This document shows positions 48,173-60,280 of a DNA stretch of 64,000 bases, one piece after another. Both the position numbers and the translations under genes were made by a program. Location: assembly GCA_027886175.1 (NCBI GenBank), contig JAJNNQ010000002.1, positions 1,988,001-2,052,000 on the forward strand, given 5' to 3'. This DNA is from Phylloscopus collybita (taxonomy: Eukaryota; Chordata; Aves; Passeriformes; Phylloscopidae). A model generated the notes under the pieces. The model made no database searches, was not told where the DNA came from, and worked only from the letters and a program-made list of their open reading frames with translations. Within the stretch, counting starts at the first letter, position 1; each line of letters starts with the position of its first letter.

Positions 48173-48669
48173 CCCAGGCAGTGAGATTCGTTTTAAACTA
48201 GGTGGAAGATTTCAGGTTCCTTTCGTACATCTTGTTTGTACCAAAATCCCTGCTCTGAGCAAAAACCTTTCAAGGGGATTTAGGCACTGATGCATCTGCT
48301 CCCAGGGGAATTCTACAACAGAGCCATGTGTATAGAAGTCATGGATAAAAGTGGTTTCCTTTTCTTTTGAGTGTAAAAGCAAACATAAACTCATAAATCG
48401 GGGAAAATTTTAAAGAACTAACACCTTACATCTTTCTGTGCAAGGTCCCCTAAAACACCAGGCACCTACAAGCAACATCCCTCAGCTACAGATTTTTCAA
48501 AACAAAGGAGTCTGTGTCAGTTTGAAGGAGTATTTACCATGTCTAAACATCCTTGACTTTCACTTGTCAGGCACTTGACTGATGTTCAGGACAAAATCTA
48601 GTTCATGCTACGAAAAGGTGAAGAATGTAGCACATGAAGGGGGTCAGATGGTAATCCCAAACCTGATTA

Positions 48670-48795
48670 AAGAGTCACAGGATCCAAAAAGCCTTCCAAG
48701 ATCACTGATTTTCCAAGAGTTAACCCAGTGCTTCCATGTTCACCACTAAACCCTGTCTCCAAGTGCCACATCCAAACACCTTTTGAAGTCTTCCA
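48670..48795 (-). mobile_element. CR1: CR1 LINE fragment
   Basis: Minus-strand CR1: 'agagttaacccagtgcttcc', 'ccactaaaccctgtctccaa', 'gtgccacatccaaacacctt', 'ttgaagtcttccaggg'. The LTR at 48829 lies 30 bp to the right, so it may have landed in or beside this CR1. Confidence 0.8.
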
Positions 48796-48828
48796 GGGAA
48801 GTTTTATGCCACGTGGATGAAAGGACAT

Positions 48829-49615
48829 TGTCCTGGGTTATGGAAAACAAAAATGTGTATTCTATTTTCATCTCCTGAAAGCATTGTTCTTCTTTACTCT
48901 GGGAGGAGTAGGGCAGGTGCCTTTTGTCAATGGGCCAACTGTAGGGCATTGTTTCTTATCTGTTTCACCACCAGTCTTCCCTCCAGGGGATAGTTGTCTG
49001 CTAATGGGCCATTAACACCTCCTCAAACTAACATACCCTCCCAAACTAACATATCAAACTATACCCTCCCCAAAGCAGTACATTCCACATTCCATCATCC
49101 TATTGTGAGATGCTCCACCCAGGGGGGGGAGCCAACCATTCCTACTTGGATAAAACTGAGCCACAGGAACGAGAAGGCATCCAGCTTCACCCAGTTCCTG
49201 GAAGAAGACTGGACCCCTTTCTCACCACCACTGGACCCCTTCTCACCACCACTGGACTCTTGTTCTACGAGATCATCTCTACTCCACCAGAACCACATCT
49301 GCCACTCCAGGAGGACTCACTTTTTAGACTGCTTCCAACACTCTGACCAACAGGGTGTCAGGTTGTAGCTCTGACTCTGTCAAGATTTTCCAAAATTGTT
49401 GTTTGTTTGCTAGTGTGGTTGAGTAGTTTTGTCTTTCTGCTACATTTGTATTGTTAATATTCCCAATAAAGAACTGTTATTCCTATTCCCAAATCTTTGC
49501 CTGAAAGCCCTTAATTGTAAAATTATAATTTGGCGGGGGTGAGGGGTCTACATTCCCCATTCTAAAGGAAACTCCAGCTTTCCCTGTCAGATACCTGTCT
49601 TTCCAAACCAAGACA
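48829..49615 (+). mobile_element. Solo ERV LTR, family L copy 3 (distinct subfamily)
   Basis: 787 bp starting TGTCCTGGG and ending '...ccaaaccaagaca', with a perfect 5-bp duplication GACAT at 48824-48828 and 49616-49620. It is clearly related to copies 1, 2 and 4 but more different, and is the only one with an intact AATAAAGAACTGTT. It has two U3 units, a caaactaacat repeat region near 49020-49060 and a doubled 'tcaccaccactgg' near 49210-49250. Confidence 0.9.
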
Positions 49616-50108
49616 GACATTTGAAAAATTTCCTATTAGCTACACATTAATACTTCTTTGATTCTTAGAAGCTCTCCAGCTGGTTCCCCAGATCCATAAC
49701 AGTTTCTCCAGGCAAACCACTTTCATGTGAGGAATGGCTGCAAGCACATTGATCCCATTGAGTGGCTCTCTTTGTGCTCCATCTCAGTTCTCAGCACTTC
49801 CACTGAAGGTTTAAACAGAGCATCACTCATACAAGCTGCCAGGTGACCAGAGAAACAGGACTGAGCTTCCCCAGAGGAGCCACGTTGTGCTGGGTACATT
49901 ATGGGAATGTGGGTGGCTCGTGGGGATCTCTGCACTATCCTTGCACGAGCAGAGAGTGGCTGAACCCAGGGTAAGTACAGTGCAAAGGCTGACAACTCTG
50001 CCCTACTACAGCAGATTTTAATGCCAGGCCAGCATTAAATGGCAGCATTAATGCCAGGCCCTGCCCAGCCCTGCAGTCAGCAACACTGCAGCTCAGCAGG
50101 TAACACAG

Positions 50109-50762
50109 TGTCTTGGGTTGCAATGCAACATGTAAACAAAGGTCTATTCTATTGCCAGCTGTTCAAACCAGGTGGGACAGTGTTCTTTATCTCTTCCAGG
50201 ACCCATCCTCCCTCCAGAGGATATCTGCTGTTCATGGGCCATCCAGGCTCACTGCATGGCTGATACAATTCCATCATCCCACTGGGAGATGCTCCACCCA
50301 GGGGGAGGAGCCCAGCATTCCCACCTGGATCAAACCTGAGATTCAGAACACCAGGGCAGCCTGTTTGCACTGGATTCCCAGAGTAAGACCAGATCCATCT
50401 CACCACCACTGGACCTTCAGAGGAAAACTCCACCCTCCTCCAGGATCATTGCTCCAACAGAACCACATCTGTCACTGCAGGAGGACTTGATTGGGCTGCT
50501 GCCAACACCCTGACCAACAGAGTGCCAGGTTGTGTTCTGACTCTGTCAGTGGCTTCTTTTCGTTTGTTTGCTTTTTTTTGGTACTACTACATTTTCATTT
50601 TAATTTTCTAAGTGAAGAACTGTTATTCCTATTCCCATATCTTTGCCTGAGAGCCCCTTAGTTTCAAAATTATAATAATTTGGAGGGAGAGAGTTTACAT
50701 TCTCCATTTCAAGAGAGGCTCCTGCTTTCCTTAGCAGACACCTGCCTTTCCAAACCAGGACA
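50109..50762 (+). mobile_element. Solo ERV LTR, family L copy 4 (short form)
   Basis: 654 bp from TGTCTTGGGTTG to '...ccaaaccaggaca'. The flanks CACAG and CACAA match at 4 of 5 positions, consistent with a slightly decayed 5-bp duplication. It has only one U3 unit and is about 102 bp shorter than copies 1 and 2; otherwise it is very similar to them. AATAAA is replaced by 'aagtgaagaactg'. Confidence 0.87.
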
Positions 50763-52226
50763 CACAAATATGGCAAGAAAGAGCGCATGAAAAACTGAGG
50801 TAAACCCCCCCGCAACTTGTAAAAACATCCCTAAAGCTTTTCCTAATTTTCACTGAAGTGGGACAAGTTGTCAAATGGATCTGTTTCTTCTGCAAGCATT
50901 TTGGAAGTTGGTTAAGATCTCTCCCTGCCTTTTTTTCCTGATGCACTGACGGAAACTTCCCAGTTTTCCAGTGGGAAGCAGCCAGCAACCAGCACAGCAG
51001 CAGCAGAAGTGCTGAGTGTGAGAGGGTGAAAGGAGCAGGAGTCACAGGCACCCTGCTGACACACAGGAACACGTCTGCTTCTCCAGAGAAGTCGTGCAGT
51101 TGTTTACTGTCAGCTGGGATAACAGGATCATTGCTCAGGCACCCCGGGATGCAAACATCATCCACTTCCATGAACAGAAAGGTGACAGCTCACACTGTGA
51201 TAACCACCCTGCTACCTCATTTCTCATGCTGTTACATAAATCCTCCTCCTGTTACGGGCAACAGACTTGCTCAAAAGACTAAAAAAAATTTCTGGGATGT
51301 CAATGCGTCGGGATTAGGTTAACACAATTCTCTAGTCAGGCAGATTCGGAGAGAACTGAAAAATATACACCTCCAGATTTACCAGCCTAAATAAAGGCTT
51401 GATGCTTTTGGGAATCTCCTGCACACACAGGTCTGTCCCAGCAATCTGGGAATTCCCATTCACTCAGTTCATTACCATGGAAGAGCAAATGTCTTGGAAC
51501 AAAATGGAACATAACCTGCTTCATCTGCAAAACCAGTACCCAGCAGTGCTGCCTCAAATCTTGACAAAGCAGTGGTTTTTTATGGATCACAGAGAGAAAA
51601 GAGCCTCATATACAGTAGCTTTTTGTCCACAGCAGAATATTCAACAACACGATGAGAAAGTCATTACCAATTCAGAGGTGAGAGAATTTTTTGTCCATTA
51701 ATTCTGCTAGTAATTGAGCTCATTACAGATCATGGTGCTGTGCTGTAGAATGACTTGATTTTAATAACACTATAAAGAAAACAGAGACCCTATTCCAGTA
51801 ATTTCAGCCATCTGAAAAGCTTGTGCAGGGAGCAGTTTATACCAAAGGTGATATTCAAAACTATGAGCAAAATTTCATGCTGCCAAAGTCCTGCACAACA
51901 AAGTGAGAGGTAGAAGAACTTGACTTTTAGGGTTATGATCTCACTGTCCAAACACTAGAACCTTAAAATCAGAAGATGGGAGAAGGAATTGTATAATTTA
52001 TCACCTAATTCCGGGTTGTCACTTATTTCAAATCCATTTGATAGATTTTTCAGTGGGATTTTGAGCCAGAAAGATTATTTCCCAAATTTTCTCTGGGATT
52101 TGAGTATTTTCCATAGATCCCTCTTCCCTTCTGATATAAACGTCCCATTAGCAGGGGCTAATGCTCCTCCTCTAATCAGTCATGAGGTCATTACTAACAA
52201 TGCAAGCAGCTCTTGGGAAGGTGAGT
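50763..52226. other. Unique sequence, no gene recognised
   Basis: Repeat-free by eye. Frames of 100-146 codons at 50731-51171 and 51399-51701 have no recognisable domain. Confidence 0.45.
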
Positions 52227-52360
52227 CATGGAATAATTTAGGTTGAAAAAGACCATCAAGATCAAGTCCAAGATTTAACCTAACACTGCCACGTCCACCA
52301 CTAAGACAGGTCCCTAAGCACCACAGCTACCTGTCTTTTAAAGACTTCCAGTGATAGTGA
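52227..52360 (-). mobile_element. CR1: CR1 LINE 3' fragment, diverged
   Basis: Minus-strand CR1: 'catggaataatttaggttga', 'aaagaccatcaagatcaagt', 'cactgccacgtccaccacta', 'ctttt' and 'aaagacttccagtgatagtg'. Confidence 0.82.
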
Positions 52361-53235
52361 ATGGCTTTATCTGTCTGTAGGACGTGATCCACTTTGGTTC
52401 CCTCACACACAGGATCATCAAAACTGGGAGACCAACCTCAGTATCACTACTGAGCAGTGTGTAGAGGATTACTTTATCTACTGCTTTCAAAGGCATTTAT
52501 TTTTCAACCAGGGATTTCACAATTCTTATCATCCCATCTTCAGCAGCTCCAACTTACAACAGAAAAAAAAAGCAACCCAAAAAACCATAGCAAACTTTCC
52601 CTGGAGAATGCACTGCTGATACTGGGGTGTCCCACCTTCCATGCCATCCAATTTTGTCTTATTGCTGAAAAAACACCTGCCTTGTACTAACCCAGTCTTA
52701 TTAGACAGGATCCAGCCTGTGGATCACAGCAGGATCCATCTGAACCTGGAAAAAATATTCTGGAGAATTAAAACTCAACCAAACCATGAGTAAACCACTG
52801 AGGTGCTATCAGTGCAGAACTGAAGCCACTGGGGGTGTGAGGATCAGGCAAGCCATGCAGAGAGGGACAAAAGGCGAGAAAGAATAGATGAATTAAGAGA
52901 GAGCTCTAAGTTTGCATGGAATGAGTTTAAAAGCTTGCTGTCATGTGATGTTGAAAGGTGCTCCTGCCTGGGCAGGTGCACAGGTCACCCTGAGCCTCTG
53001 CAGTGTACCACTGGCTCTCTTTCTAGGCCAGGCTCTGTGCGCCCAACCTCTCCTAAAGGCTGTTCAGCCACTTTTATTTCTAATAAAATGCTTATCAGAG
53101 GGGGTTCTTTCCTATTTGAATGTCTTGTTTCTGTAATAAAGCAAGATCTAACACTTGCCATGCGCTCTGTTCTCTTTGTGCTTCACAGAGAAACAGAGCT
53201 GGAAGCAGCGAGGGAAAAGAGGGAGTAAACACAGA

Positions 53236-53325
53236 ACGAGATAATCATTTAGGCTGGAAAAGACCTCTAAGACCATCAATTCCAATCACTAATCCATCAC
53301 TGCCTGCACACCACACCAACAACTG
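53236..53325 (-). mobile_element. CR1: CR1 LINE 3' terminal fragment, diverged
   Basis: Minus-strand CR1 tail: 'gataatcatttaggctggaa', 'aagacctctaagaccatcaa', 'ttccaatcactaatccatca'. The adjacent upstream part is lost. Confidence 0.75.
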
Positions 53326-56300
53326 CATGTCAAGAGGGGAATCCAGGTCCTCTCAGTTACTGCTGCCAATCAATCTGGATTGTTTCACACAAAATGCACC
53401 TCTTATTTCACTCATTTCCTGCACATTACTGAGGAGGGAAAGAAGAAAAGAGACAGGAAAGTAGGGTGCACACTGTAACAGCACTGCCCTTCGCAAAAAC
53501 ACCTCCCTCTGTGTCTGTCACTAGACACAAAAAATTCCCCCCAAGTCCACCTGCTTGCCTTTCAGAAATAAGGGCTCCATTTCCAAACTTGCCAGTCCCC
53601 TCATCCTCAAGAACCTCCCTGCTATAATCAATCGACTTTCCATACTTGAGTTTTCTTAAAATAATAGGCAGAGATATCACAGATGCTGTTACAAGCATTT
53701 TTTTTTTCCTTTTAATTCTGAAATCTCAATTTCATTTTTTAAAATCTTATAAAAATTATAATGCCGGGTAAAATGATGTGACCCACTGTACACAGGAGGA
53801 CAGGGTAGAGGCTGTTAATTCTCCCCCTCAGGCTCTAAAAGCATTGAAGACTCAGAACAAGCTCAGAAGCTGGCTGAGAATTTAATTTTAGGCTTCTTGA
53901 GGACTGGTTCATGTATTGAAACTTGAATTTACATCAGGTCTAATCTTAAGAGAACTGAGAGGTAGAAGAACAGAAGCATCTCCTCTGTCTTGAAGCAAAA
54001 TGAACAAATGACACAAAAAAGTTTTCTTACAATCTGCTTTAGTTTGAGCTATATTCAGGTTTTGGTAGGTAAGAACTATAAAATAAAGGCCACTCTGAAC
54101 ACACCTGCTGCAGTTTGATTTTCCCATGTGTATCTCTACCCAGGGGTTCTTCCATGCTACTGATTCACACAACTTGTGTGAATACAAGGAGTTTGATCTC
54201 ATCTTCATTCAGCACCAACTGAAAGCAATAACATCCCTTTAAAGTAATTTTCTCCATCAGTGATCTCCCACAAGCAGTTTCCTAAAGATAATTTTCAAAT
54301 AGTGGGATAATAAATGCTGTTTCCCCAGCACATGGTCATCAAATTCCTGCTATCAAAGGCTTTGTATTTCCATATTCCCATGTTGATAAAATATCATGGG
54401 TCCTGCAAAAAGGCAGTAAATACTGGTACAAAATTTATCCCCCAAATTCTCTCTCATTTAAGAACTTTGTCCTCCAAGACGTAAGCCTTTTCCAGGGTAA
54501 GAATATATGGATAACTGGACAATTAAATCAAAAGGTATACACAGCTCATTTATAAGTGCAACCTGTTCTCCTCCATGAGCAGAGTGGTGTTTCTCTGGAC
54601 TCAGTAAAATCAGTGTTTCAGAGGCACTGATGGGGGTGTTGGTTCCTACTCTTTGCATTCCTTCAGAGGCAGTGAAACCAAGCTGCTCTTCTCTCTAACT
54701 TTGGTAGGAAATCAGTTTAGTTTGTGTGCTGCTCCACATCTGAACCCACATCTCTGTGGGTAAGGAATATGGGAGTACAGAGGGTAATAGAGAAGGTCCA
54801 GGAACTACTACACCTGCCTGTATCTACCCTTCCAAGCAAAGCAACCAGCCAAAGAAAAAAATTATTTATTTCCAAGGTACTGTATATATAAACATATATT
54901 TATATATTTATCTTTAAATATAAAATATAGAAATATAGAAATATAAAAAATAATATAAAAATATAAAAATAATATAAAAATATAAAAATATAAAAATATA
55001 TTCATGGTGTGATTCTTGGAGCTGACCAAGGGCCAGGAGCTGGCCTTTGATGAAGCTGGTGGGTTTCTTCCAACTGAGGATATTCTCTGATATGTAGGAG
55101 ACAGCAGACCAGAGAGAGGGAGATCCTACAAGCATGAGGATGCTCCTCCCATGGACCTGCATTTCATGTTTTCTGCTCACCAGACATGGTGTTTAGACTA
55201 GATAAGACTTGTCTCCCTCATGTAATCCTCTGCTTATTAGAAAGCCTTGAGAACAACCTTGCAAACAGCCAGGAATCATCTCCTGGAAAATTACACTGCA
55301 GATATTCTTCCAGTACTTTTATTTTTCATCAACTCCATTTGAAACTTTGCGCTGTGCTGTGATGGCTTTCATGGTTCATTATTCCATGCAGTTGTACAGC
55401 ACACTGAATCCCATAATAACAACTCCCAGCACTTCAAAATTTGCTTGTTCTCCTTGTCATGTCTGATGGCTTTTTTAGATTGCTAGTTAATAACAAACCT
55501 AGGCAACAGCATAAATATTCTCACCAAAAAAAAAAAAAAGAAAAAAAAGAAAAAGAGAGCATGTTTTTAGTCCATGCTCAGTGATGAGACTGTGCATCCT
55601 CCTTTCCCCCTGTGAATTCAAGGCATTTGAGGTTTACTAACCCCGTTAGCACAACTCTGCTGGAAGCCACACTTTAAAAGTGAAAATATCTAACTGCACA
55701 TATCGATTCCGCAGCCCACGGGTGTTCTGAAAAGCTGAATTAGCTTTGGGGGAAAGTTAACCTTGTCACTGCAGAGTGACAAAGCAAAAACTCGCTGGTT
55801 AAGGTCGGCATAGGCTCTGTCACTCTCCTGTAGCAGGGGAAGGCAGAGGCTGTCAGTTGGGAACCTGGAAGAAAAAGTAATGTGTGGAGAGAGAAGCTGA
55901 ATGACAATCAATCAAGGGCTGAGCAAGGGAAATCAGTATGGGAAGAGAAAAAGTTGCCATGAGGGGAAGACGGGAAAAATAAACACTGGGATGCAAAGCA
56001 GAGATGAACTGGAATGAAGAGTGCAAAGAGATTCATTTATACCTTGGCCAAAAAAAAAATAAAAATACGTGAGCTCTTAATCTGAACACAGCAATGGCTG
56101 AGAGACTCTGATCAGTACCCAACACACAAACCTCTGAAAAGAGCAAGTGTTGCAGGCACTGCCAACAGATTTTCTTCTGCATATGCTGTTTTTTTGGTGG
56201 CTGAGGATGCCAGCTCAAGAGGAGGGTTGGGAGATGAAGCTTTCACTTCCATGCTCTCTTTGGAGACGAGGAAAGAAACTGTGTAAATTCCCTCAGGTCA

Positions 56301-57942
56301 CAGGAATGACCTCATTGTCAAAGCTAGAATTAGGATTAATGACCCCCTGGCCCTCAGCCTTCAGCTCTGCCTTGTTCTTTGCTGTCCCACATAGCCACAT
56401 GTTTGCCAAAAGCATCCAGTCATAGCTGCCACAGGAATAATCTCCAGTCCATCAAGGCTGATCTGGAAGAATATAATTTATAATGTACTGACTGTGGCAT
56501 TGATCCACTGGTTCAATGAGCCACAGGAAGAAAATGGAAGTAGAAAAAGGTGATTTTTGAAGGCTGGTTTCTGACAGACAGATAATAAATAAAAATAAAA
56601 ATGATCAAATAAAGTCAAGTCGCTCTGGAACCCCAAAATATTAATGCCAAATGGCAAGTGCTGTTCCGAGACAGCTTTGTCTCCTAGGGCTGGATTTCCA
56701 CCACAGAAGTGAAGAAAATTTTTAAATCCAGAAATATTTTAATCAGAGAAATGAAAAAGCTTTTCACTCCCAGTCAGGAAGCAGAGCCAGTGGCAGACTG
56801 TGTATAAGGAAGAATGAAAACCTTCCATGTTTTCTTTGTGAGAGGCTCCTCGGTGATGCCTCAAACACAAGAGGTGACACGATTTTCTCCCCCAAATCAT
56901 GCCCATCTCTCCAGCAATGTCCCCTCTAGAGAAGGCACATCAATGCCTACATCTGGAAATGGATGTAGAGCATTGGGTATGGCTTATTTCCTTCATATGG
57001 GGCTAAGTTTTGGGTTTGTGCTGGCAATGGTGTGGATAATCCTGGGATGTTTTTGCTATGGCTGAGCAGAGCTTGGACAGAGCCTTTTGTGCCTCTCACC
57101 CTCCCCACCAGTGATGGGGCTGGGGGTGCCCAGGGAACTGGGAGGGGAAACAGCTGGCACAGCTGACCCCAACTGATCCAAGGGATATTCCAGGCCATGG
57201 GGCATCATGCTCAGCAATAGAACTCAGGGAAAGGTTGAACAGGGATAACTGCCTGGGGACTGGCTGGGCATAGGTTGGTTGGTTGGTGGTTAGAAATTTT
57301 ATGCCACATGATTTTGGTACTTCTGGTGCAGACTGTGAGGTCTCAATGGCCGTGTTCAGTGTTTCACAAGCAAGAAAGGTTTCTATGGGAAAGTTTCCTT
57401 CTTTCCATGAGCTCTCCTTTGCTTCACCTTAAGGAATGTGATCCTGCCAAGAGAGTGGCACATGGGAAAAAGCTGATGCTGCCTAAAAGCATTAAAAAAC
57501 CAGAAGTGACAGTGACAAACAACAAGAACCAGACATGACAAAGACATAAAATGTGTTTCACTGTGGGGTTGGATGGAAAAGATTTTGTATGTGGACTGCG
57601 GTTTCATTCCCTGCAGGACAGAGAGTGAAAACTGTGAATTGAATAACTGTAAATTCTAATTGAAGTGACAGCTGTAGTTGAACCACGTGTTGTACATTCA
57701 CAGGTGCGAAAAATACAGGAATTAGTACTCACACCAGGCTTGTGACAAATACCAGTGTGGAAATACACAGCATATGTAGCATGGGGTGTCCATACAGGAA
57801 TTTTCTGCAGAGGTATTGGATGTTATGCAAGTCTGTACAACAATGAATGCACCTTTTCAAGAAGTCCAAGAACTGAGGAGAGGTTTCCTTCACTTCTCTG
57901 ACTCGCTGCCACTTCCCAGAACAAAGAGTGGATCTGTACCCA
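53326..57942. other. Unique sequence with an A/T microsatellite
   Basis: About 4.6 kb with no gene recognised. It contains the tract at 54890-55003 and an A/G-interrupted A-run near 55526-55555. Confidence 0.45.
54890..55003 (+). repeat. (ATATAAAA)n-type A/T microsatellite
   Basis: About 110 bp of only A and T apart from two G. Irregular units aatataaa / atataaaa are repeated. The minus-strand Ile/Phe/Tyr-rich frame over it is an artefact. Confidence 0.92.
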
Positions 57943-58163
57943 GTCACAGAATCACGGAATGTCTGGGTTTGAAGAGATCTTTCAGGATCATTCAGTTCCA
58001 ATCCCCTGCCATGGTCAGGAATGCCACCCACCAGACCAAGCTGCTCAAGGCTCCATAAAGCTTGGCCTTGAAAACATGCAGGGATGAGGCATCCACAGAG
58101 TTTACAGGTAGCATATTCCAGTGCCTCACCACCCTCATATTAAAAAATTCATTTGTTACAGCT
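57943..58163 (-). mobile_element. CR1: CR1 LINE 3' fragment
   Basis: Minus-strand CR1: 'gtcacagaatcacggaatgt', 'ttccaatcccctgccatggt', 'cttggccttgaaaacatgca', 'gcctcaccaccctcatatta'. Its left end is the preserved CR1 3' end. The SINE begins within about 15 bp of its right end. Confidence 0.88.
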
Positions 58164-58175
58164 AATCTAAGGCAG

Positions 58176-58317
58176 GAGGAGTCACTGAGCTCAGCTGGTT
58201 GGAGCTTAGAACTTAAAAATGCTAAGATTGCTGTTCCATCCCTGCACAGCCCATTGTAAGAGTTGGACTCAATGGTTCTTGTGTCCCATCCAGCTCAGAA
58301 TATTCTGTGATTCTGTC
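58176..58317 (+). mobile_element. TguSINE1-like SINE (tRNA-like head plus CR1 tail)
   Basis: About 140 bp. The head 'gagctcagctggttggagct' (58187-58206) matches the start and A box of a tRNA; a degenerate B-box region 'ctgttccatccctg' lies near 58231-58244. The tail 'agagttggactcaatggttc', then 'cagctcagaatattctgtga' and a final 'ttctgtc', is the CR1 3' end used for mobilisation by CR1. Lost CpG-type positions in the B box suggest an old, inactive copy. Passerines are the group known to carry this tRNA-Ile/CR1 hybrid; subfamily naming needs alignment. Confidence 0.8.
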
Positions 58318-58445
58318 AAAATTTTGAAATGCAGGTGTAGACCTGTAGGACAAATAATAAATAGATAAACTCTTTTTTTTTAGGGTTGTTTTCCTGTCCA
58401 ATGATAACACAGGAGAACTGCTGTCTTTTGTGACTCCTGGCTTTA

Positions 58446-58496
58446 GTGGGTTTAAACTAAATGAGGGGAGACTTAGATTAGAGTCAGCTTTAGGGA
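58446..58496 (+). mobile_element. CR1: CR1 LINE scrap
   Basis: A plus-strand match to the CR1 'ggtttaaactaaatgagggg' and 'agacttagattaga' block only, with both sides lost. It is small, so the call is moderate. Confidence 0.5.
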
Positions 58497-60280
58497 TGTT
58501 TTACAGACACAAGCCACCACAGCCCACATTGCTACTACAGTGAAGGAAAACAGCTCCGACACCTTGCAGATTGTGCCATCTGATTTTCATGGCACAATTC
58601 CCTTTGCGAGGAAAAGGAAATGGCAACACTCTGGCAATGTCTGCAGAACTTTGTGTTTTGTAAGGGCTTTATGAGATTTTTTCGGGGGGAAAGCGATTGA
58701 GGCAATGATGTGAATTTTACAAGCAAACTTCTGCATCAGGCTGTAGCCTAGCAACATCAGCAACCCAGCATCCAAAATTTTTATCCAGCATGCTGGTGAA
58801 TTCAGCAAGTCAGACACTGGGGGGAAAGTGTGTGGCTGGTGTCAGCTACGTCTTTCTGTAAATTAGCTTTGATAACATCTTTCAAATCCCTTATCCACAA
58901 AGAAGAGCTTCTCACAAAGCTGGGAGGAGGTTTACTATTTATCACTACACTGCACTCCTAGAGTGGAGGAGGACTTTCTTTTGCTGACAATTCTTTGCCT
59001 TTGGAGCAGTATCACTATTGTTGGAAACTCCAGATCAGAGAGAGAAACTCCCTAAAATTTTTGGATTTTTGTCAGGGAATTTTTAGTGGCTAAACTTTGG
59101 CTCCTAAAATTAAACTGCAGGAGCCTTGAAAAAAAAACAAACAAAAAACAAAAAACAAACAAACAAACAAACAAAACCACCCCACCACTTTCCTTTTTTG
59201 CCAATGAACTTCCAGGTGGCTGGAAGATAGAGCAGATCAGCAGGCTGGAGAGGCAGCCATGAATAGATCAAAGTCTGACTGTTAACAGGTTATGAGCAGG
59301 GTTCTTCAGGGGTGACACACATCCCACCAGATTAAAAGTGTAGCTAGACAGCCCCCAGCCTGGGTGGGGAAGCTGTGGAAATTACCTGGTATTAATAAAC
59401 CATGACTCCAAGGAGGCTTTAGCTCTCAGGATTGAAAACAGCAGGGTAAGATCTACACGGAGAACCACCCAAGAGATGGACAACAGCTCCTTGCACTTAA
59501 AACAGCAGCTTCAGGAGAAAAACCCAAGACCCAGATGCAAACATCTGTTAACAATAAAAGCTGACAAGATGCATTTATGCATGGCACAAAGCATAATCAA
59601 GATTCAATCTGCCAGTTTTATTCTCAGTGCTGTTAAGAATTCGAAGTGCATTTTGCTGTACATGATCATGTTGCTTCAAAAGGCATCTGTCTTTCAGCCT
59701 TTTGTGCTCCAGCATTTCACACCAAATAGATTCTGTTAACTGTTGTCACCTTCAAGGCTGTAAAAAGATCAGGGGGATAATCTGGCGTTTTGAAATTTTG
59801 GCAACTCCTCATTAGATCACGGGCTATTCTGCTTCCTCTTCACTGACCTCACAACAGTAGAAACTGGAGGATTTACTCCAATGTAAATACCTTTTTCTGC
59901 TACTTCAATAAGAAGGGGCAAATAAAAAAAAATTCACTTTTAGGAATTTTTCTGACAGATTTAGTTGTGCTAAAGACAGCTTGAGAATCCTTTTGTAACT
60001 CCAGCTGATCAGAATGCATATTAAAAGGAAGGAAAAATAAATGAAACTGTATTTTCTAGGCCGTATAAGCGAACGTGTAGCTGAAATTAAAAGCAAAATG
60101 ACGATCATACTCCATGCATTTAGTACGCCTTGAAAACAAAAAATAACCTAAATAAACATTAGAAATGATGAAAGAATGATAACAAAAAAATTAAAAATGA
60201 AGCAAAATTGATAAATGGGATTGTTGCACAGTCTCGATGCCTGCTGTAGATGTAGTGCCTGGGGAGAAATACCTCTAGGC
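58497..60280. other. Unique sequence with a C/A tract
   Basis: No gene recognised. The tract at 59129-59178 is the only simple repeat. Confidence 0.45.
59129..59178 (+). repeat. (CAAA)n-type tract
   Basis: A-runs broken by single C, becoming regular (CAAA)5 at the right end. It is the shortest of the C/A tracts. Confidence 0.93.

Noticed and set aside
43256..50762. Family L copies 2 and 4 as the two LTRs of one provirus
   Set aside because: Copy 2 has its own perfect flanking duplication, copy 3 with its own duplication sits between them, and no coding ERV sequence is visible in the 6 kb between.
58176..58317. A functional tRNA gene
   Set aside because: Only the head resembles a tRNA, the B box is degenerate, and a CR1 tail follows; this is a SINE.
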